Positions 28,301-34,453 of a DNA stretch of 64,000 bases are shown piece by piece; position 1 is the stretch's first letter; every line of letters begins with the position of its first letter. Under the pieces are notes generated by a model. The model did not search any database. It saw only the letters and a program-made list of their open reading frames with translations, and was not told the origin of the DNA. The translations under genes were made by a program, and so were the position numbers. The DNA is from Kiritimatiellaeota bacterium B1221 (GTDB lineage: Bacteria; Verrucomicrobiota; Kiritimatiellia; SS1-B-03-39; UBA6053): positions 1 to 64,000 of the forward strand of contig JARHXX010000009.1 in the NCBI GenBank assembly GCA_029269125.1, given 5' to 3'.

Positions 28301-28613
28301 GCTCCGTGAGAGCCACCAGCACTTCAGAAACCTTTTTCGTGATATCCGCGACCAGTTCGCAATTGGCTTCACTGAAAATTTCTTTTTCCTGCTTACGGGA
28401 AAGCAACAACGTGGTCAGCGCATCGCCCACGATTTCCGCGACTTCCGCCGGCGATAAATCTTTCTCAACCCCATCCGACGTCAACTTCAAGTTGATGGGA
28501 TGGTGTTCAGACACCACTTCGGCCCAGTTAAACCGGCCGGCAGCTCCACGCGGACGTGAAGCGTGCTGTTTCAACAACTGGTCTTCTTCCAGTGTATTCG
28601 TATTGCGAATCAT
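25395..28613 (-). CDS. nrdA: Class I ribonucleotide reductase large subunit with multiple ATP-cones
   Basis: 1072 aa, longer than the ~760 aa E. coli NrdA because of extra N-terminal regulatory domains. A degenerate ATP-cone appears at ~40-140, a canonical one at ~145-245 (KVIKVGTQLLRRNGQLVPWN and AAEAYILYRGRR), and another at ~260-350 (VLVRVQRADGSSFLWDGADM). The catalytic core has FNSGTLHSQLSSCYLY, NLCTEITLNT and AVCNLGS with the active-site cysteines, and IAPTATISNIMGTSPCIEP. The C-terminal GGECEACQ supplies the redox cysteine pair. It makes deoxyribonucleotides; ATP-cones set activity by ATP/dATP. It follows nrdB by 28 bp with its own GAGAGGA ribosome-binding site. Confidence 0.95.
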   Translation of the reverse strand: MIRNTNTLEEDQLLKQHASRPRGAAGRFNWAEVVSEHHPINLKLTSDGVEKDLSPAEVAEIVGDALTTLLLSRKQEKEIFSEANCELVADITKKVSEVLVALTEPRTEKQVSREELHLAIEKALVRQEAYDLARSLVTHRANEMPSQAKVIKVGTQLLRRNGQLVPWNPNKIEIAIRKAFLALHLDSLPAVEVTEAVNRRIADGRQAMVHIEDVQDIVQEELMKAGHFKAAEAYILYRGRRALQRAAEIAEHPQDEDQSVLVRVQRADGSSFLWDGADMRARIDYAGLALDLDMDRAEIEAELRRSIYDEMNQADLKKTILLNAKALIERDADFAKFAGRILLTYIYEEVLDWNILEDGIGQLREAHRRGFRSYLETAIEMDRLSPKLLSYDIDRLAEALDPSADMDFDYLGVQTLYDRYLIVDKRGVARRLEVPQYFWMRVSMGLFLEEPEDREGWVIKLHNLYKSRRFCSSTPTLFNSGTLHSQLSSCYLYKVDDSIESIMIRGISENAFLSKWAGGLGGSWTSVRGTGGYIKGTNGESQGVIPFLKLHNDQLVAVNQGGKRRGSGCAYLETWHNDIIDFLELRKNTGDERRRTHDMNTANWIPDLFMKRMEAREEWTLFRANETPDLHDLYGKAFEERYHYYERQFKAGKIFGRSMPAIDLWKSILKMLFETGHPWITFKDPCNIRSPQDHCGVIHSSNLCTEITLNTGADETAVCNLGSVVLDSHLKEDGSLDHDKLRDTIQVAIRALDNVIDINFYPTDAARTSNLRHRPIGMGVMGLANALFKKNVSFASEEAVEFNDEFMEAIAYYAYDASSGLAKERGTYSSYTGSKWDRGLLPPDTLELLEKERGIQVDVPRGGKMDWKSLRAKILKQGMRNSNVLAIAPTATISNIMGTSPCIEPIYKNLFVKSNLSGDFIVLNGALVRDLKSHGLWDQEMRNDLKYFDGELADIERIPQELRRKYSTAFGIEFDYLIRAAARRQKWIDQSQSVNLFLGNPDLKTLSHMYRAAWRSGMKTTYYLRTLGASNIEKATVSVKKASTDKPEFTAEQKAACSLDAMLNGGECEACQ

Positions 28614-28641
28614 GTTTTCTTTTCCTCTCGTTTGTTAAATC

Positions 28642-29733
28642 TTAAAGTTCGTCGTCATCCACCGCTTCCAACGCAGAGGACTTCTGATATTCAGTCACCC
28701 GGCCTTCAAAGAAGTTTTGTTCTTTTTGAATATCCATCATTTCCGCCAACCAGGGGAAAGGATTTTCGATGCCCGCTTCCAGTGGCGCGAGTCCACAGCC
28801 TTCCAAACGGCGGTCGGCAATGTAATCGATGTATTGCGAAAATTCATCGATGCTCAATCCCACCGCATTGACCGGCAGACAGTCCGCAATGAAATCTTTT
28901 TCCAATTTCTTGGCCTCACTCATCATCTCCCGCAGCTCTTGCTTAAACTCGGGGGTCCAAATCTCCGGATTCTCATCTTTCAAAGCCATCAGCAGGCTGC
29001 GGAGCAGTTCAATGTGATTGGATTCATCCCGCAAAGTGTAGCGGAACATTTGACCGATCCCCGGGAATTTGTTTTGACGATACAAAGCCAAAATCATCCC
29101 AAACAGACCGTAAAACTGGGTGCCTTCCATGCACTGACCGAACAGAAAGAGGTTTTTTGCAAACAACTGTTTGTTTTCAAGCGTGTTTAAATCCAAATCC
29201 CGACGCAGAGAACGGGAAACCTTCATCACAAATTCATTTTTGCGGGTAATGGTGGGCACATCCTCGAACATCGCTTCACATTCGTGGGGGTTGATGCCCA
29301 GGGAACTGATCATGTACAACAAAGAGTCCGCATGAATGTTTTCTTCGTGGGCATGACGGCCCAACACCAGTTTCAATTCCGGAGCCGTCACCTTTTCACG
29401 AATCACGTGCAGAATGTTATCCCCCACAATTCCCTCCGCAGCCGAGAAATAACCAATGCCCATGCGGATAATCCAACGCTCCACATCACTCAGCTGATCC
29501 GTGCTCTGCCACTGCTCAATATCCTTCTGCATGGGAATATCTTCCGGTTCCCAATGATTGGTTTTCATCGTCCGGTACAAATCATAGGCCCAGCCATACT
29601 TGAGGGGCAACAGATTAAAAAATACGCTTTCACGGCCATTAATGACCTTTTTTTCAGAAAAAGCCTGCTGCGCTTTTTCCTGATCCAATACGAAACTACG
29701 GCTTCCCACCGTATAAGTTTTGTCATTTGCCAT
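28642..29733 (-). CDS. nrdB: Class I ribonucleotide reductase small subunit, class Ic-like
   Basis: 363 aa. The metal-binding residues are all visible: E100 (FSAAEG), E131 and H134 (EENIH), E203 (CMEGTQFY), E237 and H240 (RDESNH). At the position of the radical Tyr (four residues after H134) there is Leu138, and the first ligand is Glu rather than Asp. Both are hallmarks of class Ic enzymes such as chlamydial NrdB, which use a Mn/Fe cofactor instead of a tyrosyl radical. A C-terminal Tyr (VTEYQKSS) and acidic tail fit subunit docking. AAGGAA lies upstream of the start. It is the first gene of nrdBA. Confidence 0.93.
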   Translation of the reverse strand: MANDKTYTVGSRSFVLDQEKAQQAFSEKKVINGRESVFFNLLPLKYGWAYDLYRTMKTNHWEPEDIPMQKDIEQWQSTDQLSDVERWIIRMGIGYFSAAEGIVGDNILHVIREKVTAPELKLVLGRHAHEENIHADSLLYMISSLGINPHECEAMFEDVPTITRKNEFVMKVSRSLRRDLDLNTLENKQLFAKNLFLFGQCMEGTQFYGLFGMILALYRQNKFPGIGQMFRYTLRDESNHIELLRSLLMALKDENPEIWTPEFKQELREMMSEAKKLEKDFIADCLPVNAVGLSIDEFSQYIDYIADRRLEGCGLAPLEAGIENPFPWLAEMMDIQKEQNFFEGRVTEYQKSSALEAVDDDEL

Positions 29734-29875
29734 GTTCGTTATTTCCTTTGCTTATCGGAGAATTTCTTTGATATTGAAGATAAAAATAGGGCCCGGACCC
29801 CAAAATGGGCGATTTCAGATGAGGGCTTCGTAAGGAATGTGTTAACCCCGAATCGCCTAATCTGTCAACCCTCTA

Positions 29876-29891
29876 CCACAACATATAGTGC
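29876..29891. promoter_or_regulatory. Putative NrdR box
   Basis: CCACAACATATAGTGC matches the NrdR consensus ACACWATATATWGTGT at 13 of 16 positions, about 145 bp upstream of nrdB. NrdR boxes usually occur as a pair about 31 bp apart. I see only a degenerate second site (AAACTAATATAGGT, about 29897-29910) at non-standard spacing, so confidence is moderate. Confidence 0.4.
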
Positions 29892-29932
29892 TATTAAACT
29901 AATATAGGTCATTCCATCACATTCCCTAGTGG

Positions 29933-29941
29933 TTATCCACA
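29933..29941 (+). promoter_or_regulatory. DnaA box upstream of nrdBA
   Basis: TTATCCACA is a perfect consensus DnaA box, about 190 bp upstream of nrdB. In E. coli DnaA binds and controls the nrdAB promoter; the same may apply here. A single 9-mer can occur by chance. Confidence 0.45.
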
Positions 29942-30205
29942 GGAGTCAAATTGACAACTTTCCTGCTTTCCGAAGCGCGGAACCTTGCACATCAAGGGTT
30001 TCCGAAGATCGGAATCTCCTATGGGATTTAAGAACGATAGTTGTTAACAGATTGACGCAACCCAGACCTCTCTGTCTGTGACCACGAGCGGCCACGCCGC
30101 GGGTGCGCATTTAACAAAAATGTAGCGAGGCGAAGGCAACCGGCGGTTTGCGGCTGTGGCGGAGCCGCCCTCGACCACAGCGAAGAATGTCTGTGTTAGG
30201 TTATC

Positions 30206-30235
30206 TTGACAAAACACCCCGTATTAGCTTAACAG
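30206..30235 (+). promoter_or_regulatory. Possible sigma-70 promoter for tRNA-Thr
   Basis: A perfect -35 hexamer TTGACA (30206-30211) lies about 40 bp before the tRNA. The -10 element at the right spacing (around TTAACA, 30229-30234) is poor, so the assignment rests mainly on the -35 and position. Confidence 0.35.
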
Positions 30236-30250
30236 AGGGCGCATTCCTTG

Positions 30251-30326
30251 GCCAAAGTAGCTCAGTTGGTAGAGCAATTCACTCGTAATGAATAGGTCAG
30301 CGGTTCGATTCCGCTCTTTGGCTCCA
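30251..30326 (+). tRNA. tRNA-Thr(CGT)
   Basis: 76 nt including an encoded CCA. A 7-bp acceptor stem (GCCAAAG/CTTTGGC), D arm with GCTC/GAGC, a 5-bp anticodon stem (ATTCA/TGAAT) around loop CTCGTAA giving anticodon CGT (Thr, ACG codons), and a T arm with TTCGATT are all in order. Discriminator base U. It ends 11 nt before the start codon of the EIIA-domain gene, so the two are very likely on one primary transcript. Confidence 0.96.
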
Positions 30327-30337
30327 TTTTTCATACA

Positions 30338-31093
30338 ATGCCTCACCGCATCCTTACCCTCAATGAACTGGTCGACTACCTCCATTTGGAGGCGGGGGAT
30401 ATTCGTTTGTTGGTCAAACGGGATGAAATTCCCCATCGGAAACAGGGAAACGAAATTCTGTTCCCCCAAATCGAAATCGATAGCTGGGCTTCACAACGGC
30501 TGCTGGGCTTGCCGGACAAAGAAATCGATGCCTTTCATAAAAGATCCACCGCCAAAATGCACGATCTGAGTGAACGCCATGCGTTGCTGCCGGAATTAAT
30601 CAAGACCCACCATATCGATGCCTTTCTGGAAGGAAAAACCAAAGCCAAAGTGATTCGGAACATGATCGATTTGGCCACCCGCACCGATATGGTTTGGGAC
30701 GAAGAAGGATTATTAACCGCCATCGAAAAGCGCGAAGAGCTCCACAGCACCGCGATGCCCTGCGGCGCGGCCCTGCTCCATCCTTCCCATCACGAACCCT
30801 ACATGTTCGAAGACAGCCTGATTTTGCTTGGACGCACCCAGCAGCCTGTCCTCTTCGGTGCCCCCGGCGGCGCCTACACCCGCTTTTTCTTCCTGATCTG
30901 CAGTCAGGAAGACCGGATCCATTTACACCTCCTCGCCCGCATCAGCATGATCTGCCGCGAAACCGAAGTATTGGATCAGATGATGGATGCCGGGGACGCC
31001 AACGATATGCACTCCATGCTGTTGGCCGCCGAACTGGAAATGATGAACAACCATTCCCCCAGCTATCCGAAACGCGATATGAATGCAATGTGA
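30338..31093 (+). CDS. HTH-EIIA (PtsN-like) regulatory protein
   Basis: 251 aa. Residues 1-60 resemble an excisionase/MerR-type winged helix (LTLNELVDYLHLEAGDIRLLVKRDEIPHRKQGN). Residues ~95-235 are a PTS EIIA-fru/Ntr domain: KTKAKVIRNMIDL, then EELHSTAMPCGAALLHPSHH with the probable phosphorylated His, and a hydrophobic FFFLICSQEDRIHLHLLARI. Such proteins likely sense PTS-Ntr phosphorylation state and regulate rather than transport. The start has no Shine-Dalgarno sequence and follows the tRNA by 11 nt, so after tRNA processing the mRNA would be nearly leaderless. Confidence 0.8.
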   Translation: MPHRILTLNELVDYLHLEAGDIRLLVKRDEIPHRKQGNEILFPQIEIDSWASQRLLGLPDKEIDAFHKRSTAKMHDLSERHALLPELIKTHHIDAFLEGKTKAKVIRNMIDLATRTDMVWDEEGLLTAIEKREELHSTAMPCGAALLHPSHHEPYMFEDSLILLGRTQQPVLFGAPGGAYTRFFFLICSQEDRIHLHLLARISMICRETEVLDQMMDAGDANDMHSMLLAAELEMMNNHSPSYPKRDMNAM

Positions 31094-31096
31094 CGG

Positions 31097-31166
31097 GTCA
31101 TTGGTCATTGGTCATTGGTCATTGGTCATTGGTCATTGGTCATTGGTCATTGGTCATTGGTCATTG
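31097..31166 (+). repeat. Ten tandem copies of a 7-bp unit
   Basis: GTCATTG is repeated exactly ten times without variation, starting 3 bp after the EIIA stop codon and ending about 75 bp before hemW. Related heptamer runs lie at 15028-15048 and 33713-33733. Perfect identity suggests recent expansion by slippage. Confidence 0.97.
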
Positions 31167-31240
31167 GATCGTAAATCCCCCTTCCCAAATGACAAGTGAC
31201 TACTGACTCCTTCCTGACGCGGCGAAGCCGCAATTGACAA

Positions 31241-32407
31241 ATGACTTTCCCCTCTTCCCTTTATCTCCACGTCCCCTTTTGCGTCCGGCGCTGCCTCTAC
31301 TGCGACTTCTATGTCCTCCCTCTCGGTGACGGCCCGCCGGCAAAGCGGCTTCGTGAATTCAGATCTCTGAAACACCATCGTTATCTTCAAGCGCTGGATG
31401 CCGAACTGGCCGCCCTGCCCGAAAACTTTCAACCCTCCACCCTTTATATTGGCGGAGGCACCCCCACCGAAATGGGCGTGGGTGAACTGCAAAAACTTTT
31501 TTCATCCTTAAAACGTCATGTCGACTTTTCCCAAGTCAAAGAGTTTTGCTGCGAAGCCAATCCGGGAACCCTGGACAAAGAGATGGCGGCGCTTCTCGTA
31601 GAGCAGGGCGTCACCCGGGTTTCCCTGGGCGTGCAAAGTTTTGCCGACCCCATGCTTCAAGCCCTCGGCCGCATCCACAATCAGCAGGACGCCTTTGATG
31701 CCGTCGGATTTTTGAGAGAGGCCGGAGTCAAAAATCTGAGCGTGGATTTGCTCTTTGCGTTACCGGACCCCGGACCACGGGATTTAGAAGTAAACCTCGA
31801 AGCCATTCGAAAACTGAATCCGGAGCACGTCAGCTGGTACAGCCTGGAATTTGAACAAGGCACCGCCTTCACCGAAATGCGCGACCAGGGATTTTTGCAG
31901 GAACCCGATGAAGAAAGCACCGCGGCCGAATATGCAGAAATCCGCAAAGGACTATCAGAACGCGGCTTCAATCAATACGAACTTTTCAGTTTCAGCAAAT
32001 CCGGATTCGAATGCCGGCACAACATCAACTACTGGCGGGGTGGCGAATATTACGGAGTCGGACCCTCCGCCCATTCACATGTCGACGGCAAACGCTGGTC
32101 CAATCTTTCCGACCTCTCTGCCTACATAAAAAGGCACTGCCAAGGTGAAGGTTCCTGTATAAGTGAAGCCGAAGAACTTTCTTCCACCGCCAAAGCCCGT
32201 GAACTTTTAATGACCCAGCTCCGTTTACTCGCCGGTGTAAATACAGACGACTTTCATCAACTGAGCGGACACCGGATCGAAGATCTTCTTGGACCCTCCC
32301 TCCAGGTCTGGCAGGACGCCGGGTGGGTACAACTCAAAAACCAGACCCTCAAACTCTTGCCCGAAGCCTACCTGATCAGTGACAGTTTGTTTCGGGAGTT
32401 TGTGTGA
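31241..32407 (+). CDS. hemW: HemW-like radical SAM protein
   Basis: 388 aa. The radical-SAM [4Fe-4S] motif CxxxCxxC is C14, C18, C21 (FCVRRCLYCDF), followed by YIGGGTPTEM, ETNPG-like CEANPGT, VSLGVQSF and NYWRGGEYYGVGPSAHS, all typical of the coproporphyrinogen-oxidase-like HemW group. HemW is now regarded as a heme chaperone rather than an oxidase. The start is taken at ATG 31241. Upstream are the heptamer repeats. Confidence 0.88.
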   Translation: MTFPSSLYLHVPFCVRRCLYCDFYVLPLGDGPPAKRLREFRSLKHHRYLQALDAELAALPENFQPSTLYIGGGTPTEMGVGELQKLFSSLKRHVDFSQVKEFCCEANPGTLDKEMAALLVEQGVTRVSLGVQSFADPMLQALGRIHNQQDAFDAVGFLREAGVKNLSVDLLFALPDPGPRDLEVNLEAIRKLNPEHVSWYSLEFEQGTAFTEMRDQGFLQEPDEESTAAEYAEIRKGLSERGFNQYELFSFSKSGFECRHNINYWRGGEYYGVGPSAHSHVDGKRWSNLSDLSAYIKRHCQGEGSCISEAEELSSTAKARELLMTQLRLLAGVNTDDFHQLSGHRIEDLLGPSLQVWQDAGWVQLKNQTLKLLPEAYLISDSLFREFV

Positions 32408-32414
32408 TTAGAAT

Positions 32415-32469
32415 CTCAAAGGGGAAATGTAATGGCTTAAAAAGCGCCACAAGGCGTAAGCTATTTGAG
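32415..32469 (+). other. Nested hairpin before a small membrane protein gene
   Basis: Outer arms CTCAAA/TTTGAG, middle arms GCTTA/TAAGC and inner arms CGCC/GGCG around an ACAA loop fold into one structured element. It starts eight bases after the hemW stop and ends 35 bp before the next start codon. It could end hemW transcription or sit in the next gene's leader. Confidence 0.4.
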
Positions 32470-32503
32470 TAGCGAGAAACTCAACCCTCATTTTATTTAT
32501 ATC

Positions 32504-32860
32504 ATGGAATCTTTTACTGAAATTCTTACCAGCGCAGGACTGAACTTTATAATCGGCACCCTCGTGCTTTGGTTATGTTCTAAAACGGTCAATACCCCCA
32601 ATTCAGATTTAAAATCGGCCGCGTTATATAATGCAATTATAGTGGGGTTCCTCATAGCAGGTCTGTTTACACTTTTGGCGGTCGCCATGTTTTTACCGAC
32701 ACTGCTCGGTCTGATCAGCATCCTTTTTCTTATAATATATATCTACAGTTCGTTTTGGATATTGATGTCCATATATGGCATCTCTTTTTTATCGAGTCTA
32801 TGGCTCCTCATCGCCATGTGGGGCGTAAACAAACTGATTGAAATGGTCCTTGGGCTCTAG
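32504..32860 (+). CDS. Small integral membrane protein of unknown function
   Basis: 118 aa from ATG 32504; a start at 32465 would add 13 residues. About three to four membrane helices: FIIGTLVLWLC, NAIIVGFLIAGLFTLLAVAM, LLGLISILFLIIYIYSSFW and ISFLSSLWLLIAMWG. No family recognised. Base composition is more AT-rich than neighbours, which may only reflect its hydrophobic codons. Confidence 0.6.
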   Translation: MESFTEILTSAGLNFIIGTLVLWLCSKTVNTPNSDLKSAALYNAIIVGFLIAGLFTLLAVAMFLPTLLGLISILFLIIYIYSSFWILMSIYGISFLSSLWLLIAMWGVNKLIEMVLGL

Positions 32861-32898
32861 AGTTTATTCTCCTCAAGACGGAGCGCGGACACTCCGGT

Positions 32899-33702
32899 CT
32901 ATTTTGAACCAAATCCCTGTTCCGGCAACCAAGCCAACACTTCCTGAATGGCCTCTTCCCAAAAAGCCCATTCATGAACCCCGGGGCGTTCGCGGTACGT
33001 GAGTGGGTAGCCACAGTCTTCAGCGGTCTTTTTAAAAGTGAGATTGTCCTCATAAAGAAAATCTTCGGTGCCGCAAATTTGCAGCAAAGGCGAAACCGTT
33101 TCTTTTTGCACAGCCAGGGGGAGTTGTGCCAGCAAGTCTTCCGCCTTCCCCGCCGGAGACTGCTCTCCGAAGATCAGCTGCATGGTGGCCGCCATCGGAC
33201 TCTGCTCTTCCTTCATGGCCGTATCCATTCGGCTGCAAATGTCCAACACACCGGAAAGCGAAGCCCCCGCAACGTATGCCTCCGACTTGGCCAACAACCA
33301 GCGGGTCGCCCCGTAGCCCCCCATGGACAGTCCGGCCACCGCATTGTTTTCTCGTGCCTCCGAAAGAGGAAAAAAGCTGCGCATCAAAGTCGGTAACTCT
33401 TCGGTAAGGTAACTCCAGTATTTGCCTCCCTGTGCCATGTCACAATAAAAGCTCCGGTGCACATTCGGCATCACCACCGCCACACCCGCCTCTTCGGCAT
33501 AACGTTCAACCGACGTGCGCCGCAGCCAGGTCGTGTGATCATCCGACAACCCATGCAACAGCCATAAACAAGGCCACTCCTTTCGGGCGGCGGCGGTTTT
33601 CACTCCAATCTGACGCTCAGAGGCCGCCTGCGGAACAATAACATTTGCCTCGGACTGCATGCCGAGCGCTTCGGAAAAAAAGTGAGAGTTGAATAATGCC
33701 AT
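32899..33702 (-). CDS. Esterase-D-like alpha/beta hydrolase
   Basis: 267 aa from MALFNSHFF at 33702; 15 codons of open frame upstream lie in a heptamer repeat and are excluded. Alpha/beta-hydrolase landmarks are clear: LLHGLSDDHTTW, the nucleophile elbow GLSMGGYGA, an Asp in CGTEDFLYEDN and the His in GVHEWAFWEE. This resembles the S-formylglutathione hydrolase/tributyrin esterase (EstA) branch. No signal peptide is seen. It is monocistronic and converges with the small membrane protein gene. Confidence 0.87.
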   Translation of the reverse strand: MALFNSHFFSEALGMQSEANVIVPQAASERQIGVKTAAARKEWPCLWLLHGLSDDHTTWLRRTSVERYAEEAGVAVVMPNVHRSFYCDMAQGGKYWSYLTEELPTLMRSFFPLSEARENNAVAGLSMGGYGATRWLLAKSEAYVAGASLSGVLDICSRMDTAMKEEQSPMAATMQLIFGEQSPAGKAEDLLAQLPLAVQKETVSPLLQICGTEDFLYEDNLTFKKTAEDCGYPLTYRERPGVHEWAFWEEAIQEVLAWLPEQGFGSK

Positions 33703-33712
33703 GGTTTTAAGA

Positions 33713-33733
33713 ATTGGGAATTGGGAATTGGGT
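33713..33733 (-). repeat. Heptamer repeat upstream of the esterase gene
   Basis: GAATTGG is repeated three times in tandem just upstream of the esterase start. It resembles in unit length the runs at 15028 and 31097. Confidence 0.85.
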
Positions 33734-33814
33734 AATGTGATTATCACGAATCGTAATCGAAATCGAACCGTTTAATCATTTGAAACCTTGCAGCTTCCCC
33801 CATATGGTATGGCC

Positions 33815-34321
33815 ATGAAAAAAATCTTAGCCATCATTGATCACGTGTATGAAGACCTCGAACTCTGGTACCCCAAAATTCGTTTGGAGGAAGCAGGACA
33901 CGAAGTCACCGTCGCCGCACCAAGTGCGGGCGAAACTTATAGCGGGAAACACGGCTACCCCTGTGTGAGCGATGCGGCAATTGCCGACATGAACAGTGAA
34001 GACTTTGATGCCCTGCTGGTCCCGGGCGGTTTTGCGCCGGACAAACTGCGGCGCGATCCGAAGGTACTTTCTTTAGTCCAAGAATTTAATGACGCCCAGA
34101 AACCCATCGCGCATATTTGCCACGCCGGCTGGATCCTGATTTCAGCCGATGTCCTGCGCGGGCGCAACACCACCAGCACCGTGGGCATCAAAGACGACAT
34201 GAACAACGCCGGCGGCACCTGGACCGACGAAGCCGTGGTCATCGACGGCAATCAAATCGCCGCCCGCACCCCCAAAGATTTAGCCCCGTGGTCTAAAGCT
34301 TTTGTGGACGCGCTGACGTAA
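33815..34321 (+). CDS. DJ-1/PfpI-family protein
   Basis: 168 aa from ATG 33815; in-frame ATGs at 33788 and 33809 are alternatives. Family residues are visible: a Glu in DHVYEDLELWYP and the nucleophilic Cys in IAHICHAGWILI, with the LLVPGGFAPDKLR strand between them. Members are class I glutamine-amidotransferase-like proteases, deglycases or chaperones. Single gene, converging with asnS. Confidence 0.88.
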   Translation: MKKILAIIDHVYEDLELWYPKIRLEEAGHEVTVAAPSAGETYSGKHGYPCVSDAAIADMNSEDFDALLVPGGFAPDKLRRDPKVLSLVQEFNDAQKPIAHICHAGWILISADVLRGRNTTSTVGIKDDMNNAGGTWTDEAVVIDGNQIAARTPKDLAPWSKAFVDALT

Positions 34322-34453
34322 TTCGGCGCCCGCATTTACGAGGATACGCTCGCAGGCCTTTAGGCCAGGCGGAACCCGGGACCCATATTTCCGAAACCCG
34401 GGCCGCTGAAGCATACCCGTTCCCCCCGGAAACAGGCGAACTCCCAACGGGCG

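Larger units (their letters stand above)
29734..30205. other. Intergenic region between nrdB and tRNA-Thr
   Basis: No gene seen. It contains the putative NrdR box and DnaA box described separately, and near 30073-30185 a repeat-like stretch rich in short palindromes. A pair of similar TTTCCGAAG-containing segments lies at about 29970-30020. The nrdB promoter is expected here. Confidence 0.6.

Noticed and set aside
30251..30326. tRNA-Thr as an integration site for a genomic island
   Set aside because: No integrase, no duplicated tRNA 3' end and no prophage-like genes follow; neighbours are housekeeping genes.
31097..31166. CRISPR array
   Set aside because: The unit is 7 bp with no spacers, and no cas genes are nearby.
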